A DNA stretch of 64,000 nt from Augochlora pura (lineage: Eukaryota > Arthropoda > Insecta > Hymenoptera > Halictidae), in the NCBI RefSeq assembly GCF_028453695.1, contig NC_135780.1:7874001-7938000 (forward strand), written 5' to 3'. Positions 50,526 to 62,537 of this stretch are shown here, in pieces. The stretch's first letter is position 1. Each line of letters starts with the position of its first letter. The translations under genes and the position numbers were made by a program. The notes under the pieces were generated by a model. The model was not told where the DNA came from. It was given only the letters and a program-made list of their open reading frames with translations, and ran no database searches.

Positions 50526-53500
50526 GCTTTTTTCTGGATAATTAACTCCCATCCAACGGTGGATTTGTGGAATGAACTCCTCAGCCCATTTGTGTTCGTT
50601 ATCAGCAACATTTTTAGCAGAACTAAAAATGCCATTCTTTTCCTTTCCGTTTAACCAAGTAGTAAGTTTGATGTACTGTAATTGAAATTTATTTTGAAAA
50701 TGACTGTCTTCTATTTAGAAGATATAATTAGAGATAAAAGTCGGATATTCTTTATAAGCTTTTAAAAAAAAAACAAAATTGTTACCAACCACATGATTAA
50801 AATAACGACTACGATTGACCAAAAGCGTTTTACGATACCGACAGTTACTACTGAAATTCTATTTTGGTTGTTCATAACAATTATCAAGAGAAGCTTATTT
50901 TGATTGCTCGCGACAGTATCAAGCATTGCTTGATATTCGCTTGTGTTTGAGATTCAAAAACAATTTTTATGTCGAGTAACTGTTACGAGCAACTGAAATA
51001 AGTTTCACTCTCCAATAGTTATTGTAAACAACCAAAGTGAAATGCTTTTCTTTGTTTCTTCAAAAAGATAAGTCTTTACTTTTTCAAAATCGTAAGGGCT
51101 CTAATAGGTAGGGATTTTGGGTATTTTGCAGCCTTTTAGAGATGTAATTAAATTATTAAATAAAGATTTTTTTTTTCCTGAAAAGGTTAATAAAGGGTAT
51201 TATTTAATTATACCTATAATTATGTTATGTTTATCAATGAGTTTTTGATTAGTTTGTCCATTTTATGTTAATAATTTTTATATAAATTTTGGAAGTATAT
51301 TTTTATTAAGTTTATTCGGTTGTAATGTTTATCCTGTAATATTAATAGGATGGGCATCAAATTCAAATTATTCTTTATTAGGGGCTGTTCGTTCAATTGC
51401 TCAATCTATTTCTTATGAAGTTAGGTTATTTTTAATAGTATTTAATTTAATTTGAATAATTGAAAGATATAATTTAGTTGATTTTATTAAATTTCAGGAT
51501 AAGGTTAGATTTATTGTTTATTTATTTCCTGTTTATTTAATATTTTTTATTAGAATATTAATTGAGTTAAATCGAACACCTTTTTGATTTAGTTGAAGGT
51601 GAGTCTGAATTAGTATCGGGGTTTAATACAGAATATTATAGAAGTTTATTTACTATAATTTTTATATCCGAGTACCTAAGAATTGTTTTTGTAGGATTTT
51701 TAATAACTTTAATTTTTTTTTTCGCAAAGTAACTTATTCTTCAAAGTAAATACTTATCTTATTAGATATAATAATTTACAGTAATCGAAAAGCTTTTAGT
51801 CAAAAATTAACAGTAATTAAGATATTAATAGTAATAGAAAACGTTTTAGTCAAAAAAATAGTTCTATCCCTATAAATCAGAACTCCATTTCTCTGAATTC
51901 CCTTTAATGGAACGAAATTGTGGACAACGTTCAGTGTAGTGAACAGTGTTTTGCTGAAGTCTTATTATATGATCATATTGCAATCTACTGTTATCATTTC
52001 AGAAATTAATTTGTTGTTCGATTGAATCCATAAATGGAGTTCTATTTTAACTATTTATATTAACATCCAAATTTTTCTAGACGACAGTTTTTATAAATTG
52101 ATTATCTACGAAATGTTTTCTAAAATTGCATCAAATAGTTACATTGCTACATTTGTAAGTGTATTTGATCGTATTAAAGAAATGAAGCAATTATAATTAG
52201 TGTTCCTGGCTTCACGATAAATTAACTTAAAACGTATGTGGCCTACCTTTGAATAGAGTTCATCAGTCGTCACTCGCTTCCCTACTGATTTAACGATACT
52301 CGCGATCTCCGAATTCCCACCGTAGCTGTTAACAGTGCATCGTAAAATAATAACTACATGGTACTTCACATAGGTATTTCACTCATTATATCAAAACCTT
52401 TTACTTACTAGTCGACCATCTTATCATAGTTCTTCTCAATGAAATTCATCACAGCGTCAACTCCTTCTAGACTAGCAGCGATCACGTAAGAAAATACGCT
52501 AGTGCTGTCTTCTTTTCGTACTTCCAAGTCCATACTTATAGCTTTCTGAAGTAATCTTTGATTCGAAATAATAAACGTTTATAGTTTGTCCTTTGTAATT
52601 AATGTAAATAAAATCGTTAAAAGTAAACTTACTCGTCGAGGAATTTCGGTTCCGTTGTACAGGCCAGAGACTGAAGAATTAATGCTTTGTCCGAAGCCAT
52701 AGTCGTTGTCATGTATTGCTCCATCAATGTTTTCCAGTTTTCAATCGTGTTTGTCTTAGCTATCATGCAATAGACGGTGCTGCGGTAATTCGGTGGAATG
52801 CTGTAATTAAGGTTCATTGAAATGTATTTGTATCGATTTCAGCTTGGGCATATTTTTCATATCAAGATGTTACAACTATATCGAATACTAACTATGGTTC
52901 AAGGAACAATTTTGTAGCAGTAGTTTGGCAATCTCCAACTTCCATTTCGCAAGCCCATTTTCGAAGCTGTATTTTTAAAAGTCGCGTTGTGTGTGAATCT
53001 TTGGGGCTATCAGTGAAACCTAATCGTCCATATATCGGAGTGATGATTGCTGCTACGTATGTCTGTAATAAACGATTTCATCCATGACAATGATACATTT
53101 TTTTTATTTATTCGCGATGTAAACTCATTACAAATACGAATATAATGTGATAACGATAAAATATCCGGATAAATATTTATCCTTACAGTGCTGATTTACT
53201 GCAATCATCGCAATTTACTTTGTTCTTTGTATTCTTAAGAAAAAAAGGTTTTAGTTATATGCGTATTTTAAAGAAATGATCTCTTTACTTTAAAAGACTT
53301 TTACAACGAAAGTAGTAATAAAAATAGTTTCAATAATGTCATTATCAATTTTGTTTCGTAATAATTTTCTCACTTCTACATTTTGGAGAAGTATTATATT
53401 TAGCTCTTTGGAAACAAATGTCGTGATATAAAATGCATACCACGAATATAGTGAATTGTTACTGCAGTGCAGGTGGAATAAATGTTTAATGTTGCATCAT

Positions 53501-56500
53501 TCTCCAATATGAATTTTCTCGAGCATTGTAAGAATATGTGGAGCAACTTACGATAAGAGAACAAAAATAAGGAAAATAGAGTATTAAGATGGAAAATTTG
53601 TTGTAAAATTAGTATCGTACTTTGAAAGCGCCATATGCATCCCTGCCTTCCATGTGTCTACGTAGATGGGTCAATCCTGTGAAGAATGCTTTGAATGGAA
53701 CGTAGCTAGTTTCGTTGACCAGATACTGTGTTGCAGATAAAGCGGTGTCGTAATCAATATCGCCTGCCTTAGCAAAGTTCATTAAATCATCGATGATCAT
53801 AGCTCTATTGATTTCGTGTATTTTGTAATAGTCATCGGATTTTAAGAATTTAATTATTCGCTGCCAATATGTATAATCGTAATTTACACGATAGTAACCT
53901 GAAACGAAATATTAATTTGAAGTTTTAAAAATATTTTAGCCCAAAGATTAAGTAAGGAGTAGAAGAAATGAACTGCACGAGACTAGCAAAAATGCAAATG
54001 ACAAATGTAACAGCGTAACCTTTGTTGGAGACAATGAATTCGTTATTTCTTACTCACCCGATTGTCTAATGTTAAATATGAATAAATCTGTTTCTTTATT
54101 CGGTAGATCGATAGTTTCAGCCGCTTTGTTCAACCAATACTTTGGCACTGTATCCGAGAAATTCGATTCTCTTACATTTGTCCACGTAATAGGAACTTTC
54201 CATATTATTTCCTTCGTATCAAAGTCGTTCCCATCCATTAGAAATCTCTTTTGACTTAACTTCAATTCGTTGTAACGCAACATAACATTTATCACAGGAT
54301 AACCAGCTTGTCTAGTCCACGAATTCATGATATCGTGTATCGAATTCTTCATATTAGCATCAGAGATCTCTTCTTTGAAAGCATCGAACAAATTCTCTGG
54401 CGTGGCTACACCGTATTCTCTACAAAATTCAAATGATTGAAGAAGCTTTTACGTATCGCTTAAGTTAATTCACACAACATGAATTAAAATTAGCGAGATG
54501 AAGATTATATTTGTTTTGGATAGAAAAGCTTTTATACATAGGTTCCATACTTTCGAAAATTATATAAGGCATTAAATAAGACACTTTTTGTTAATAAAAC
54601 AAAAAAAAAACGAATTTTCTGTATAGTTTTGAGATATCATTTTCTGTAATTATTTGCGAATATTTCTATGTTGTGAACGAACTGATGACACTACTGTAAA
54701 ATGTTAGTTTTAGCTTTCAGGGCTCTTTTAGTATTGGATCAAGTGATATGTTATTAGTTTTTATCTCGACAGAATCTTTTGCACAGAGACAACTAGACAT
54801 CATTTTGTTACAAAATCAATAAACAGTTGAATTAATTTATGACTTACTGTTTTTTGAGGTATTTCGAGAGAGCCTTGTAGAATACTGCATCACCAAATGT
54901 CGCCCTTATCATTCTTATCACGCTGGCGCCCTTAGCATAAGATATTGTATCAAACATTCCTTGAATTTCTCCTGGACTGTTGACATCATGTGTCATGGGG
55001 TGGCTGGTGTTAGAACTGTCATCATTAAGAGCTGTGTGAAGATGGTCCACTACGAATTGAGACTCGAGGGACCAATCTTTCATTACCTATTAGAAATATT
55101 TTTTTTCATCAGTTATAGTAATACCAATAATCAGTAATTAGTTACATCTGTGTAAACGACCAACAAATCTACTAATCATCAGTTTATTATTTTCAACAGC
55201 TAGTTTTTCGAAGCTTACGCTTAGTTTAATAATAGCTAAATATTACTTGATCATCGGGTAGTGAACGATAAAAGTATTTTTTATAAATAATAACGATAAA
55301 AATTTTTTCCGAAACACAAAAATAATTCTCAAATTGTTTGATTTCATTAACACTTTACCGACCGGTAGTCTATAAATTGGTTTTTTATAGGCTAGCCAAC
55401 AATTTGTTATCTATTATTGAAGTAAAAGAGTTAGAATGTCCTACTGTAGTTCGGATATTATTATACATTTTTTCAAATATTAGATACCTTTTGTGATGCA
55501 TAAAATAAGTAAAATAGATGAAATAAATATTGTTTAATGCTAATGTTATGAAAATTGGAAAATATTAGTAGAATTAAGTACCCTAAAATGGCATTAATGG
55601 TCGAATGACCGGTTGGTAAAGTGTTAAGATTCTTTCTAAAATCAGTTCAAAACTGAATTAATACGTTCGAGCCTTACGGTGTCAGTTGCGAAGTATTGGA
55701 AATATCTAGCGAAACCCTCGTTCAACCAGGTATATGACCACCAGGCAGGGCTGACCATGTTTCCGAACCACTGATGAGCGATTTCGTGCGATATAACATT
55801 AGTTATGGCCTGCTTCGATGGTAGCGTGGAGTCAATATCCAAATATAATAAGTTCCTTTCTTTGTAAGTTAGTACACCCCAATTTTCCATTGCACCAGAC
55901 ACAAAGTCTGGTAGCGCTACCATATCGAGCTTTGCAAGTTGATACGAGATATCCAGATTGTCTTCGTAAAATTTCACAAGTGGCCGCATAACTGACAAAG
56001 CATAGTGTGCTTGATGAATTGCATTTGATCTGGCCCAGACCGTGTACCTTTCGTAACTAGATACACCTTCGAAATCGGAGACGACTAGAACCACCAAATA
56101 GGTGGACATTGCCGGCGTTGTTTTAAATGTTATTGTTTTATAATTGTCTCTATAATGCAACAGAAAAATTAAACGATATTTATTATGGTAAAATTAAGTA
56201 TCCATAAAAATGTAATTATCGCAAGAATAAGAACTGCGTACATAATTGGATAGCAGCTATTTTCATCGTGGTCTACTACAACGAACTATTCCACGAAATT
56301 ATATTTTAGTAATTAACCCTTTGCCGTCGAGTGGCGACTCTAAGGCGCCGCTAAAAATGAACGTGCCACGTTTCAAAATAATTTTTATCGTTTTCATTGA
56401 TATTTAGAAAATTGTTAAGAGCTGTTAACTGTTCAACGAGTGACAAGATTCAATTCCATAATATATCAAATGCTCCAGGTTGTATAAAATGGCAACGCTA

Positions 56501-59500
56501 CAAGCCTAAACATATATTTTGGATTTCCACTTAAAATGGCTTCGACTGCAAAGTGTTAACGAGTATTTCAGATTGAAAACTTGTAATAAATTTTTAACTG
56601 TTTCTAAAGATCAAAATGTGAAATCCTTCAAACGATTTCATTCCGAAATGGATTCTTAATAACATTTTGAAATCATTGTTGATATTAGAAAGTTTAGTGA
56701 AGAAAATTACGTACGGGTGCCTGATTACAGTATCCATATGTGTATTACTGATTGCACCGTATTCTTCCTGTATGGTGACCTTCATATCAAAAGTTGCTTT
56801 CAAAGCTGGTTCGTCAAAGCAGGGGAATACTTTTCTAGCATGCACTGGCTCCATCTGAGTAGTGGCTAACCATCTGACAAACATAGAAAGAGCTTACATG
56901 TATTCCAGATTCCATATTATTTAAAAATGATAGGGGATATTATCTTGTTGTTCCTTGAAACTACAATAGAACCTCGACTATATGAATTAATTGTGTCACG
57001 TAAATAGATTTATTCACATAAATCTATCGTAATCGAGACAAAACGGAATAAAATGAATATACATAATACATTTTGTTTATAGATAGGTTCATTCATAGAA
57101 TACAAGATCAGGCAGAAAATAATATTTAGTCATGAGTGAATGTTAAACTACGGAATCAAGTAAACTTGTTATGTGTTCAGAAGTGATTTTTAAAAATAAT
57201 GCTTAATAAATTCATTCAACATTTTAGATGAATCATAACGTTAAAAACAAAGAATGATGAAAAGGCAAAATGGCGGATATAAAAATGTCTAAATTATTTC
57301 GTAATAAGTATTCTATGATTGACCTGTGGTTTTCGGTAATAACTTGAAAAAAAAATCCGTGCAGGACATTTTCGATAAGGATGAAGTGTCTTCCAATGAT
57401 ATTCCGTTCGAACATTTCTGAGACAACCTAGTTTAATGTTGTATACAATTAAACAATTACCTTCTCTCACCGGAGTCTGTCGTATACCAGCTGCGGTAAA
57501 ATCCTTTTCCTTTGTCATTCATTGTGCCATTGAACGGAATGTGAATATTTAGAATCTGGTCGACGGTCAACTCTTTTTCCAGTTTTAGTTTCAATAAATC
57601 GTAAGTTTTGTCTGGATCTATATTCACAACAGCAACATTTTTGCCCTCAACGGAGACTACTACACCTGCTTTCGTAATGTCTGTCAAACAATGCAAAACA
57701 ATGTTGTCTGTTTTCACCTTGACCTTCACTGTAATGTCGACGTCTCCTTTGAATGTAAATACATTTTCGGATGCATTGATAAATGGCCTCATATGGATCG
57801 AGTATGCCAACGGTACTAATTTTTCTGGCAAGCGGTAATCGGACAGTCTTGAATCAGTGCCATTTTCCTTGTTGTAGCTTATTATCCAAGATACTATATC
57901 GTTATTGTACTTTTTGAACCAAAGCAATTCATATTTTGCAATTTCAAGAGATTTATTAAGAGAGCTCAAAATGTCTTTGAATTCCGTTTGATGAGTCTTG
58001 ATTAAGTTCTCGAATTTATCAACCGCTTCCTGCGTCGAGAAGCCTTGAGACGCTGTCGACAAAATGCTGGCGATGTTTTCAGTTCCATTGAAACTGCAAC
58101 AAATGCGGCAATATTGTAAATAAATGCAGTAAATAATATTTAGTACCTTACAATTCTGACAACCGTAATATTTCACTACAAACTATTTCTGAAACGGTAA
58201 TTATAACATTTATTAAAGTGAATAGATTAAAATACGTTGGTAAAAGTAATTAACACTAAAGTTCGCAATTATTAGGTTGAAAATTTTTTATACAAACTTA
58301 TAGATGATATTTGAACACTGGTGTAGCTTTAACTTCAAAGTCATATATTAAAATCAATAGACAAGGCATTCCAACAACGTCGAACAATCCGGAAATGGAA
58401 GATACCTGGAGACATTTAAAGTAACTTTTTCCTTTACAAGAATTTCCTCCGAGGCATTGTTAACGAATTATTAACGAAAAACATTGACCAATGAGAGGCA
58501 AGTATCGCTGACGTGAGACGACTGAGCGGAACTGGGTTCGTTGTCCTAATGCTAGCGGAGTTTCTTTCTCATTGGTTCATGTTTTCCGTTAATAACTCGT
58601 TAATGATGTCTAGAAGAAAAATTTTGTAAAGGGAAAAGTTACTTGAAATGATTTTAGATATTTCTCATTTCCGGATTATCAGGCGTTTTTGAGACACCCT
58701 GTGTATTAGAGGCAAAGAATTGTAACCAAAAATTGTAAATTAATATACTACCGCAGGACAAGTCCTGCCTTTAATTTAACCAAAGTTGCTTAAACAATGT
58801 TACGAAATATGATATAAGAAAGTTAAAAGAAAAATTCTAATATCTCGAAGTTAAAATTGAAAATATTGGAATCGTGAATATGAAATTATGAAAATATCGA
58901 CTTATAGAAGAATGTATATCCAATGTCTTTTGCACTAATACATACTATTCAGTAATCTTTGCGTGATACTTTTCGACAAAGTCCAAAATGTATACTGCGC
59001 CGCTATAACCGGAACTGGATACTGCGGAGAACGCGGAAATACTGTCCTGCCGGCGAATTCTGCTCTCCTTGAAATCCGTGAGCGCATTTAACAGGTATCT
59101 GGAAATATAAACAAATATTCAAAGCTTACATATTACAGACAAGTAGAAAATGTTTACGCGAACATAATTCTGTTGAAAAACTTTCAGCGATAGTAATTTT
59201 TGTTATTTTGATAAAATATTAAATGATTCTGCATAACACATTCGAATGTATAACAGTAGTATGTCGTTATCTGGACTCAGAAAGTTTAAAAAATATACTT
59301 TTGAATGATTTTTTTATGCTCTATATATTCAATGTTATATATCTATGTTGCACGATTTAATTGCAAAAATAGATTTCCAACTTTTACCTTTCTCGAAGAC
59401 TGGAATCTTGCGTGCAACCGAGAGCTTGTATTATATCTGACTGTTCAGTAGCTGAATTTGAATTGTAATACTTTTTCCACAATAGTTCCCAATCATCTTT

Positions 59501-61193
59501 GGTTCCATACTTAACCCCTGTGCAGTAAGCGACCACTCTTTGATTCGGCTTAATACTGCGAATAGAACAAAAACATATACAGGTCGTGCAAGAAAAATAG
59601 AAGTATCGTTAAAGGAACTTAATTTCAACATTTTCTCGTATTTCACAATTTTGCACAAATGCATAGAAATTCCCAATATAGTTATTAATATATACGTTCA
59701 GCGAAATGAAATAATTTGATCAAATAGACTACTGTGTATCGATCAAAAAAATTCTGCATTTCCTTACTTTAATATATTACTTGTTCTCCATTTTTGAAAT
59801 TCTTCTATGAAATATTTTGTGCATCCCTTGTGACCGTAATTGCAAGCCCATTTATTTAGTTCGCTTCTCAATAATACCGTTAATCTGTCGTCGTTTTGAC
59901 GGTCCACATAACCAAGATTTTCATATAAATTGTTGATAAGGACTAATACAAGATCCTGCAAAATATTATATATATATTTAAAATATCACTATACATGTTA
60001 AAAATACGTATTATAGTGTAGTGCATAGCTCATTGTTTACATTGTAACATTGTTTTATTCAATGAATACGATAAATAAACAAAATAATAAAAAAAGCACA
60101 AATAAAAGATAAAGAATTAAGGAATTATAAGAAATTTAAATTGATATTTTCAGTGACACAATATAAATATTTATGGTATGTTAAGAAGGTTTACTACATC
60201 CGAGAATACACATCTGTGTAATATGTTTCTTAACTTTTGACGGTATACGTACAAGTAAAACACATGCAAAATTCTAGTTAAATAATTATGAAACGAACCT
60301 TAAGTTCTTTGTAATGTTCGTCGTTGCCAGAAAAACGTCGATCAAGATAAGTTAATCCAGAAAAGGCAGACTTGAAAGGCAAATAATTCGTTTCGTGTTT
60401 GATGTACCCTAAGCAATCCAAAGCTGTTTTATAATTCAACAAACCAGCTCTTGCCAAATTCAATACATCGTCAATAATAGCTGCTCTGTTAACAACGCCT
60501 ATGGTCTGGTAATTGTTGCTATTCAAGGTGTCAATGATACGGTACCAAGAGTTATTATCGTAATTAACCCGGTAGAAACCTGTGAAAACGATTCGCAATT
60601 AGAATAATTATAGAAAGCAATGATGCAGGACAACAACAATCTCTGAAGTAAATTATTTTAAAGCATTAATTTCCTGTCTCGTCCCTGAAAAATGTTTATA
60701 ATAGAGAAACAGATTCTTGCACCAATTAAAATCTTGGAATTTTAGAAGAAATACTTTTTTTAATTTCAGTTTTTTTTTATAATGTCAGCAATTTATCAGT
60801 CAATTTCTACACCATAGTTTAATCAATCAAAAAAATACAAGTTTCAGTTAGACAAATTAACTGAGTAGTGACACTGTTTAGTAAAATGATATCAGTCTCT
60901 TGTATCGCCATGATTAATTCGCTCATTATTTATAACTACATTTTAAAATTGTCGAATAAAATTATGCGATCAGAAATGTTCTTTAACCGTCCTCGTTACC
61001 ATGTGCTATTTCTTAAGAAAGGATAGTAAGATCTTGCAACAATCTTAATATTTGTAATTAAGGAACTTAAACACGATCATTAATAATATCTTTGACTACC
61101 TTCTGATTTATGATTATCGATGGCTGTGGCTTGACTTTCATGGCTGGATAAAGTAAAACCAAATAACAATAAAACAACACATAAAGTATTCAT
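42945..61193 (-). CDS. Multi-unit M1 aminopeptidase polyprotein, copy 1 (last exon missing)
   Basis: 25 exons on the minus strand: 61193-61100, 60579-60299, 59955-59768, 59555-59388, 59098-58946, 58093-57461, 56873-56715, 56149-55678, 55086-54848, 54419-54058, 53898-53621, 53062-52893, 52800-52633, 52555-52409, 52325-52247, 50675-50137, 49782-49624, 49220-48927, 48095-47912, 47831-47675, 46477-46215, 45412-44757, 44106-43927, 43326-43174, 43023-42945. All junctions are GT/AG, phases match, and the total of 6255 bases is exactly 2085 codons without a stop. Order: signal peptide; C-terminal M1 fragment (about 32-379); complete unit A (380-1247); complete unit B (1248 onward). Typical APNs have one such unit of about 900-1000 residues. 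Both full units keep their zinc sites. Introns hold a NUMT, two MITEs and a foldback element. The terminal exon is in the gap, so a GPI anchor cannot be judged. Confidence 0.88.
44499..44532. repeat. Perfect 34-bp palindrome
   Basis: Two 16-base arms (TAGTTGTGTAACAGTA and its exact complement) separated by AA, in the intron between exons 22 and 23 of copy 1. It could form a stable hairpin, but no function is apparent. Confidence 0.8.
46550..47650. other. Extra sequence in copy 1 intron between exons 20 and 21
   Basis: This intron is about 1.2 kb, against about 0.36 kb in copy 2. The excess includes a GC-rich patch at 47090-47260 (containing GACCGTTCCGCGAGC) unlike the surroundings. It is probably a degraded mobile-element insertion. 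Termini and target duplication were not identified. Confidence 0.35.
50526..57838 (-). CDS. Copy 1, M1 unit A: catalytically intact aminopeptidase unit
   Basis: Begins inside exon 6 at YRLPEKLVPLAYSI, with no intron or stop between it and the preceding C-terminal fragment, and ends within exon 16. It contains FPCFDEPALKA, MSTYLVVLVVSDF, GAMEN (about residue 644), HEIAHQWFG (about 680) with 18 residues to the Glu of WLNEGFARY, SYAKGASVIRM, and the C-terminal segments YYRVNYDYTYW and YRSTVYCM. The exon 12 donor (CCA TA|GTTAGT) and the exon 14 donor (GAC TA|GTAAGT) look like stop codons if read through but are restored to Tyr codons by splicing. Expected activity is zinc-dependent N-terminal exopeptidase. 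Confidence 0.9.
51096..51722 (+). pseudogene. nad1: NUMT: nuclear copy of mitochondrial ND1 (partial)
   Basis: Read with the invertebrate mitochondrial code (TGA = Trp, AGA/AGG = Ser, ATA = Met), the + strand gives a continuous NADH dehydrogenase subunit 1 fragment. It shows GILQPFSDVIKLL, then GWASNSNYSLLGAVRSIAQS, then ISYEV, ELNRTPF and DLVEGESELVSGFNTEYYSS, the core signature of ND1. A single extra T in the run at 51580-51585 shifts the frame between ELNRTPF and DLVEGE. The 5' edge (51092-51110) is slightly rearranged. With the nuclear code it is full of stops. It lies in the intron between exons 15 and 16 of copy 1. The same intron in copy 2 is only 256 bp and lacks it, so insertion followed the gene duplication. 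Confidence 0.93.
55347..55627. mobile_element. piggyBac-like MITE (TTAA-flanked) 4
   Basis: Begins TTAACACTTTACCGACCGGT and ends ACCGGTTGGTAAAGTGTTAA, the best-conserved inverted termini of the set (one mismatch in 20), bounded by TTAA. It is 281 bp and sits in the intron between exons 8 and 9 of copy 1. Confidence 0.7.
56313..56559. mobile_element. piggyBac-like MITE (TTAA-flanked) 5
   Basis: Begins TTAACCCTTTGCCGTCGAG and ends TTCGACTGCAAAGTGTTAA, with imperfect inverted ends and TTAA borders. It is 247 bp, in the intron between exons 7 and 8 of copy 1. Confidence 0.65.
57839..60579 (-). CDS. Copy 1, N-terminal C-half M1 module
   Basis: Exons 2-5 and the first part of exon 6 encode the C-terminal region of an M1 aminopeptidase without its catalytic part. 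Pieces visible are GFYRVNYDNNSWYR, VNRAAIIDDVLNLA, NYLPFKSAFSGL, VVAYCTGVKYGTKDDW, IRRQDSISAFSAV, then the final helices ASILSTASQGFST and ELLWFKKYNNDIVSW. Exon 2 begins in phase 1, the same phase in which both the signal exon (61100) and the separate upstream M1 exon (63699) end, so either could be spliced to it. In the first case this module is the N-terminus of the mature protein; in the second it completes an upstream M1 unit. Confidence 0.85.
58358..58705. mobile_element. Small foldback element related to the 35.4 kb element
   Basis: Left arm (about 58361-58490) and right arm (about 58580-58705) are imperfect inverted copies. They share segments with the larger element at 35358, for example AATCCGGAAATG near each end, TTTCAAGTAAC-like sequence and GTTAACGA(A/G)TTATT. 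The right terminus is GAGACACCCTGTGTA. It is located in the intron between exons 5 and 6 of copy 1, a position unoccupied by it in copy 2. Confidence 0.6.
61100..61193 (-). CDS. Copy 1 signal-peptide exon
   Basis: ATG at 61193 starts a 31-codon exon with a strong hydrophobic core (MNTLCVVLLLLFGFTLSS) typical of a cleaved signal peptide. It ends GAA G|GTAGTC in phase 1, matching exon 2 (AG|GT TTC TAC). Its counterpart starts copy 2. A conserved promoter block lies just upstream. Confidence 0.85.
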
Positions 61194-61299
61194 GGTGGCA
61201 TATGAATAATTATCAACAGTCCAATTTTCACTACGTTAATTTAGACAGTTTTGACGATTTGATTGAAAACAGTCATTACTGTTTTGACTAGAAAGCGAG

Positions 61300-61335
61300 G
61301 ACTACATACACTGATCCAATCATTCCTTATATATC
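61300..61335 (-). promoter_or_regulatory. Copy 1 core promoter (TATA plus TCAGT initiator)
   Basis: On the minus strand ATATATAAGG (ending 61325) is followed by ATCAGTG (A at 61312), matching the arthropod TCAGT initiator, then TATGTAGTC. TATA-to-initiator spacing is a little short (about 21-23 bases), so the exact start could be a few bases downstream. The same arrangement precedes copy 2. The 5' UTR would be about 110-120 bases. Confidence 0.55.
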
Positions 61336-61339
61336 TCTA

Positions 61340-62460
61340 AATTTATCGAGTACTTAAGCCTGACATTATTTTATAAGAAGTGGGATTGGTAGTAGCCTAT
61401 CAAAATTCAAGAGAAATACAATGAACTTCTTATCAAATGTTAAAGTTTAGTTTACGTAAGTTAAAAGATGACGAATGTATTTTTCATGACAACTGAATTG
61501 AATCGATTGACGATTCAATCATGACAATCGAATCAAACACAAACGTTTGTGAGACATTTAATCGAATACTTTTAGATTGTAATTGATTGAGATAATAAGA
61601 AAAATGAAATTACATCGAAAATTGAAAATATCCATTTTCTAGTTCTCGATCAATTATATATGTGATTTTAAAATTATCAGTTTTTTGTCGAAATTCGTGG
61701 AGAACTGCTATTTGCGCACATTTTAAATATTAACAGCTTCTATCAACGTCAACTGATTTCGTTGGAATTATTAGCAAGGGATGAAATGAAATTTAAATTT
61801 GAAATAATATACGTATAAAATAGTTTTCCTATCATTCATAATCTAAAATATATTTGCAATTCATTAAACACGTGATATCAATACTTTTCCATAGTTCAAC
61901 AAATCTATATAGTATTTATAACAGTTTGAATATATTTGATTGTTTTTCTTTACGTTTAAAACTGTGTGTTTATACCTAGGCTAATTCTACATTTTTCGGA
62001 ATGAAGTAACACAATACTACATTCAGTAACTGACTTGACCATCTTTCGTTCCCACTACAGATCTTGAAGTATCGATATTTTATCAATACTGATCTACGTA
62101 TTATCTAGAGTCTGAAAACTTAAATCCAGATCAATTTGATTAATTACCAGAATTTGATATTTTAAGAGGACATCTGCCAATTATCACGTGTGTAACAGAT
62201 AGGAGATTAATATAATCAGCTAATTACCTATAAGGTCATAATTGTGAAGTATATCATACTTTCCAGTAGAAGATCTTGTGATAAATAATGATATCGTGAA
62301 TAAATACGTCGGAAGGAGAAATAGAGATGCATTCGTGTTACCGCTGTGTCTCAATTTGTGGGAAGTGTACACAGGACACGTAAGTTTCTAATAGTAAAAT
62401 GAACTTCATTTTACAACAAAATATTTCTACTTATTTTTGCAATATAATATAGAACATTTC
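61340..62460. other. Non-coding DNA upstream of copy 1 promoter
   Basis: AT-rich sequence with no exon. If the M1 exon at 63.7 kb is spliced to copy 1 exon 2, this is intron; otherwise it is intergenic. Confidence 0.5.
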
Positions 62461-62537
62461 TGTACATGTTACGAGCCGAGGGCCTGTTTGCACAAGTAGC
62501 CGGAGGTAAATGAGTTTTGCGGATGTTTTGAAAAGAA

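Noticed and set aside
52409..52893. Apparent stop codons at the ends of several APN exons suggesting pseudogenes
   Set aside because: The TAG arises from reading TA|GT at donors. Splicing supplies the third base (TAC or TAT), restoring Tyr and the frame in both copies.
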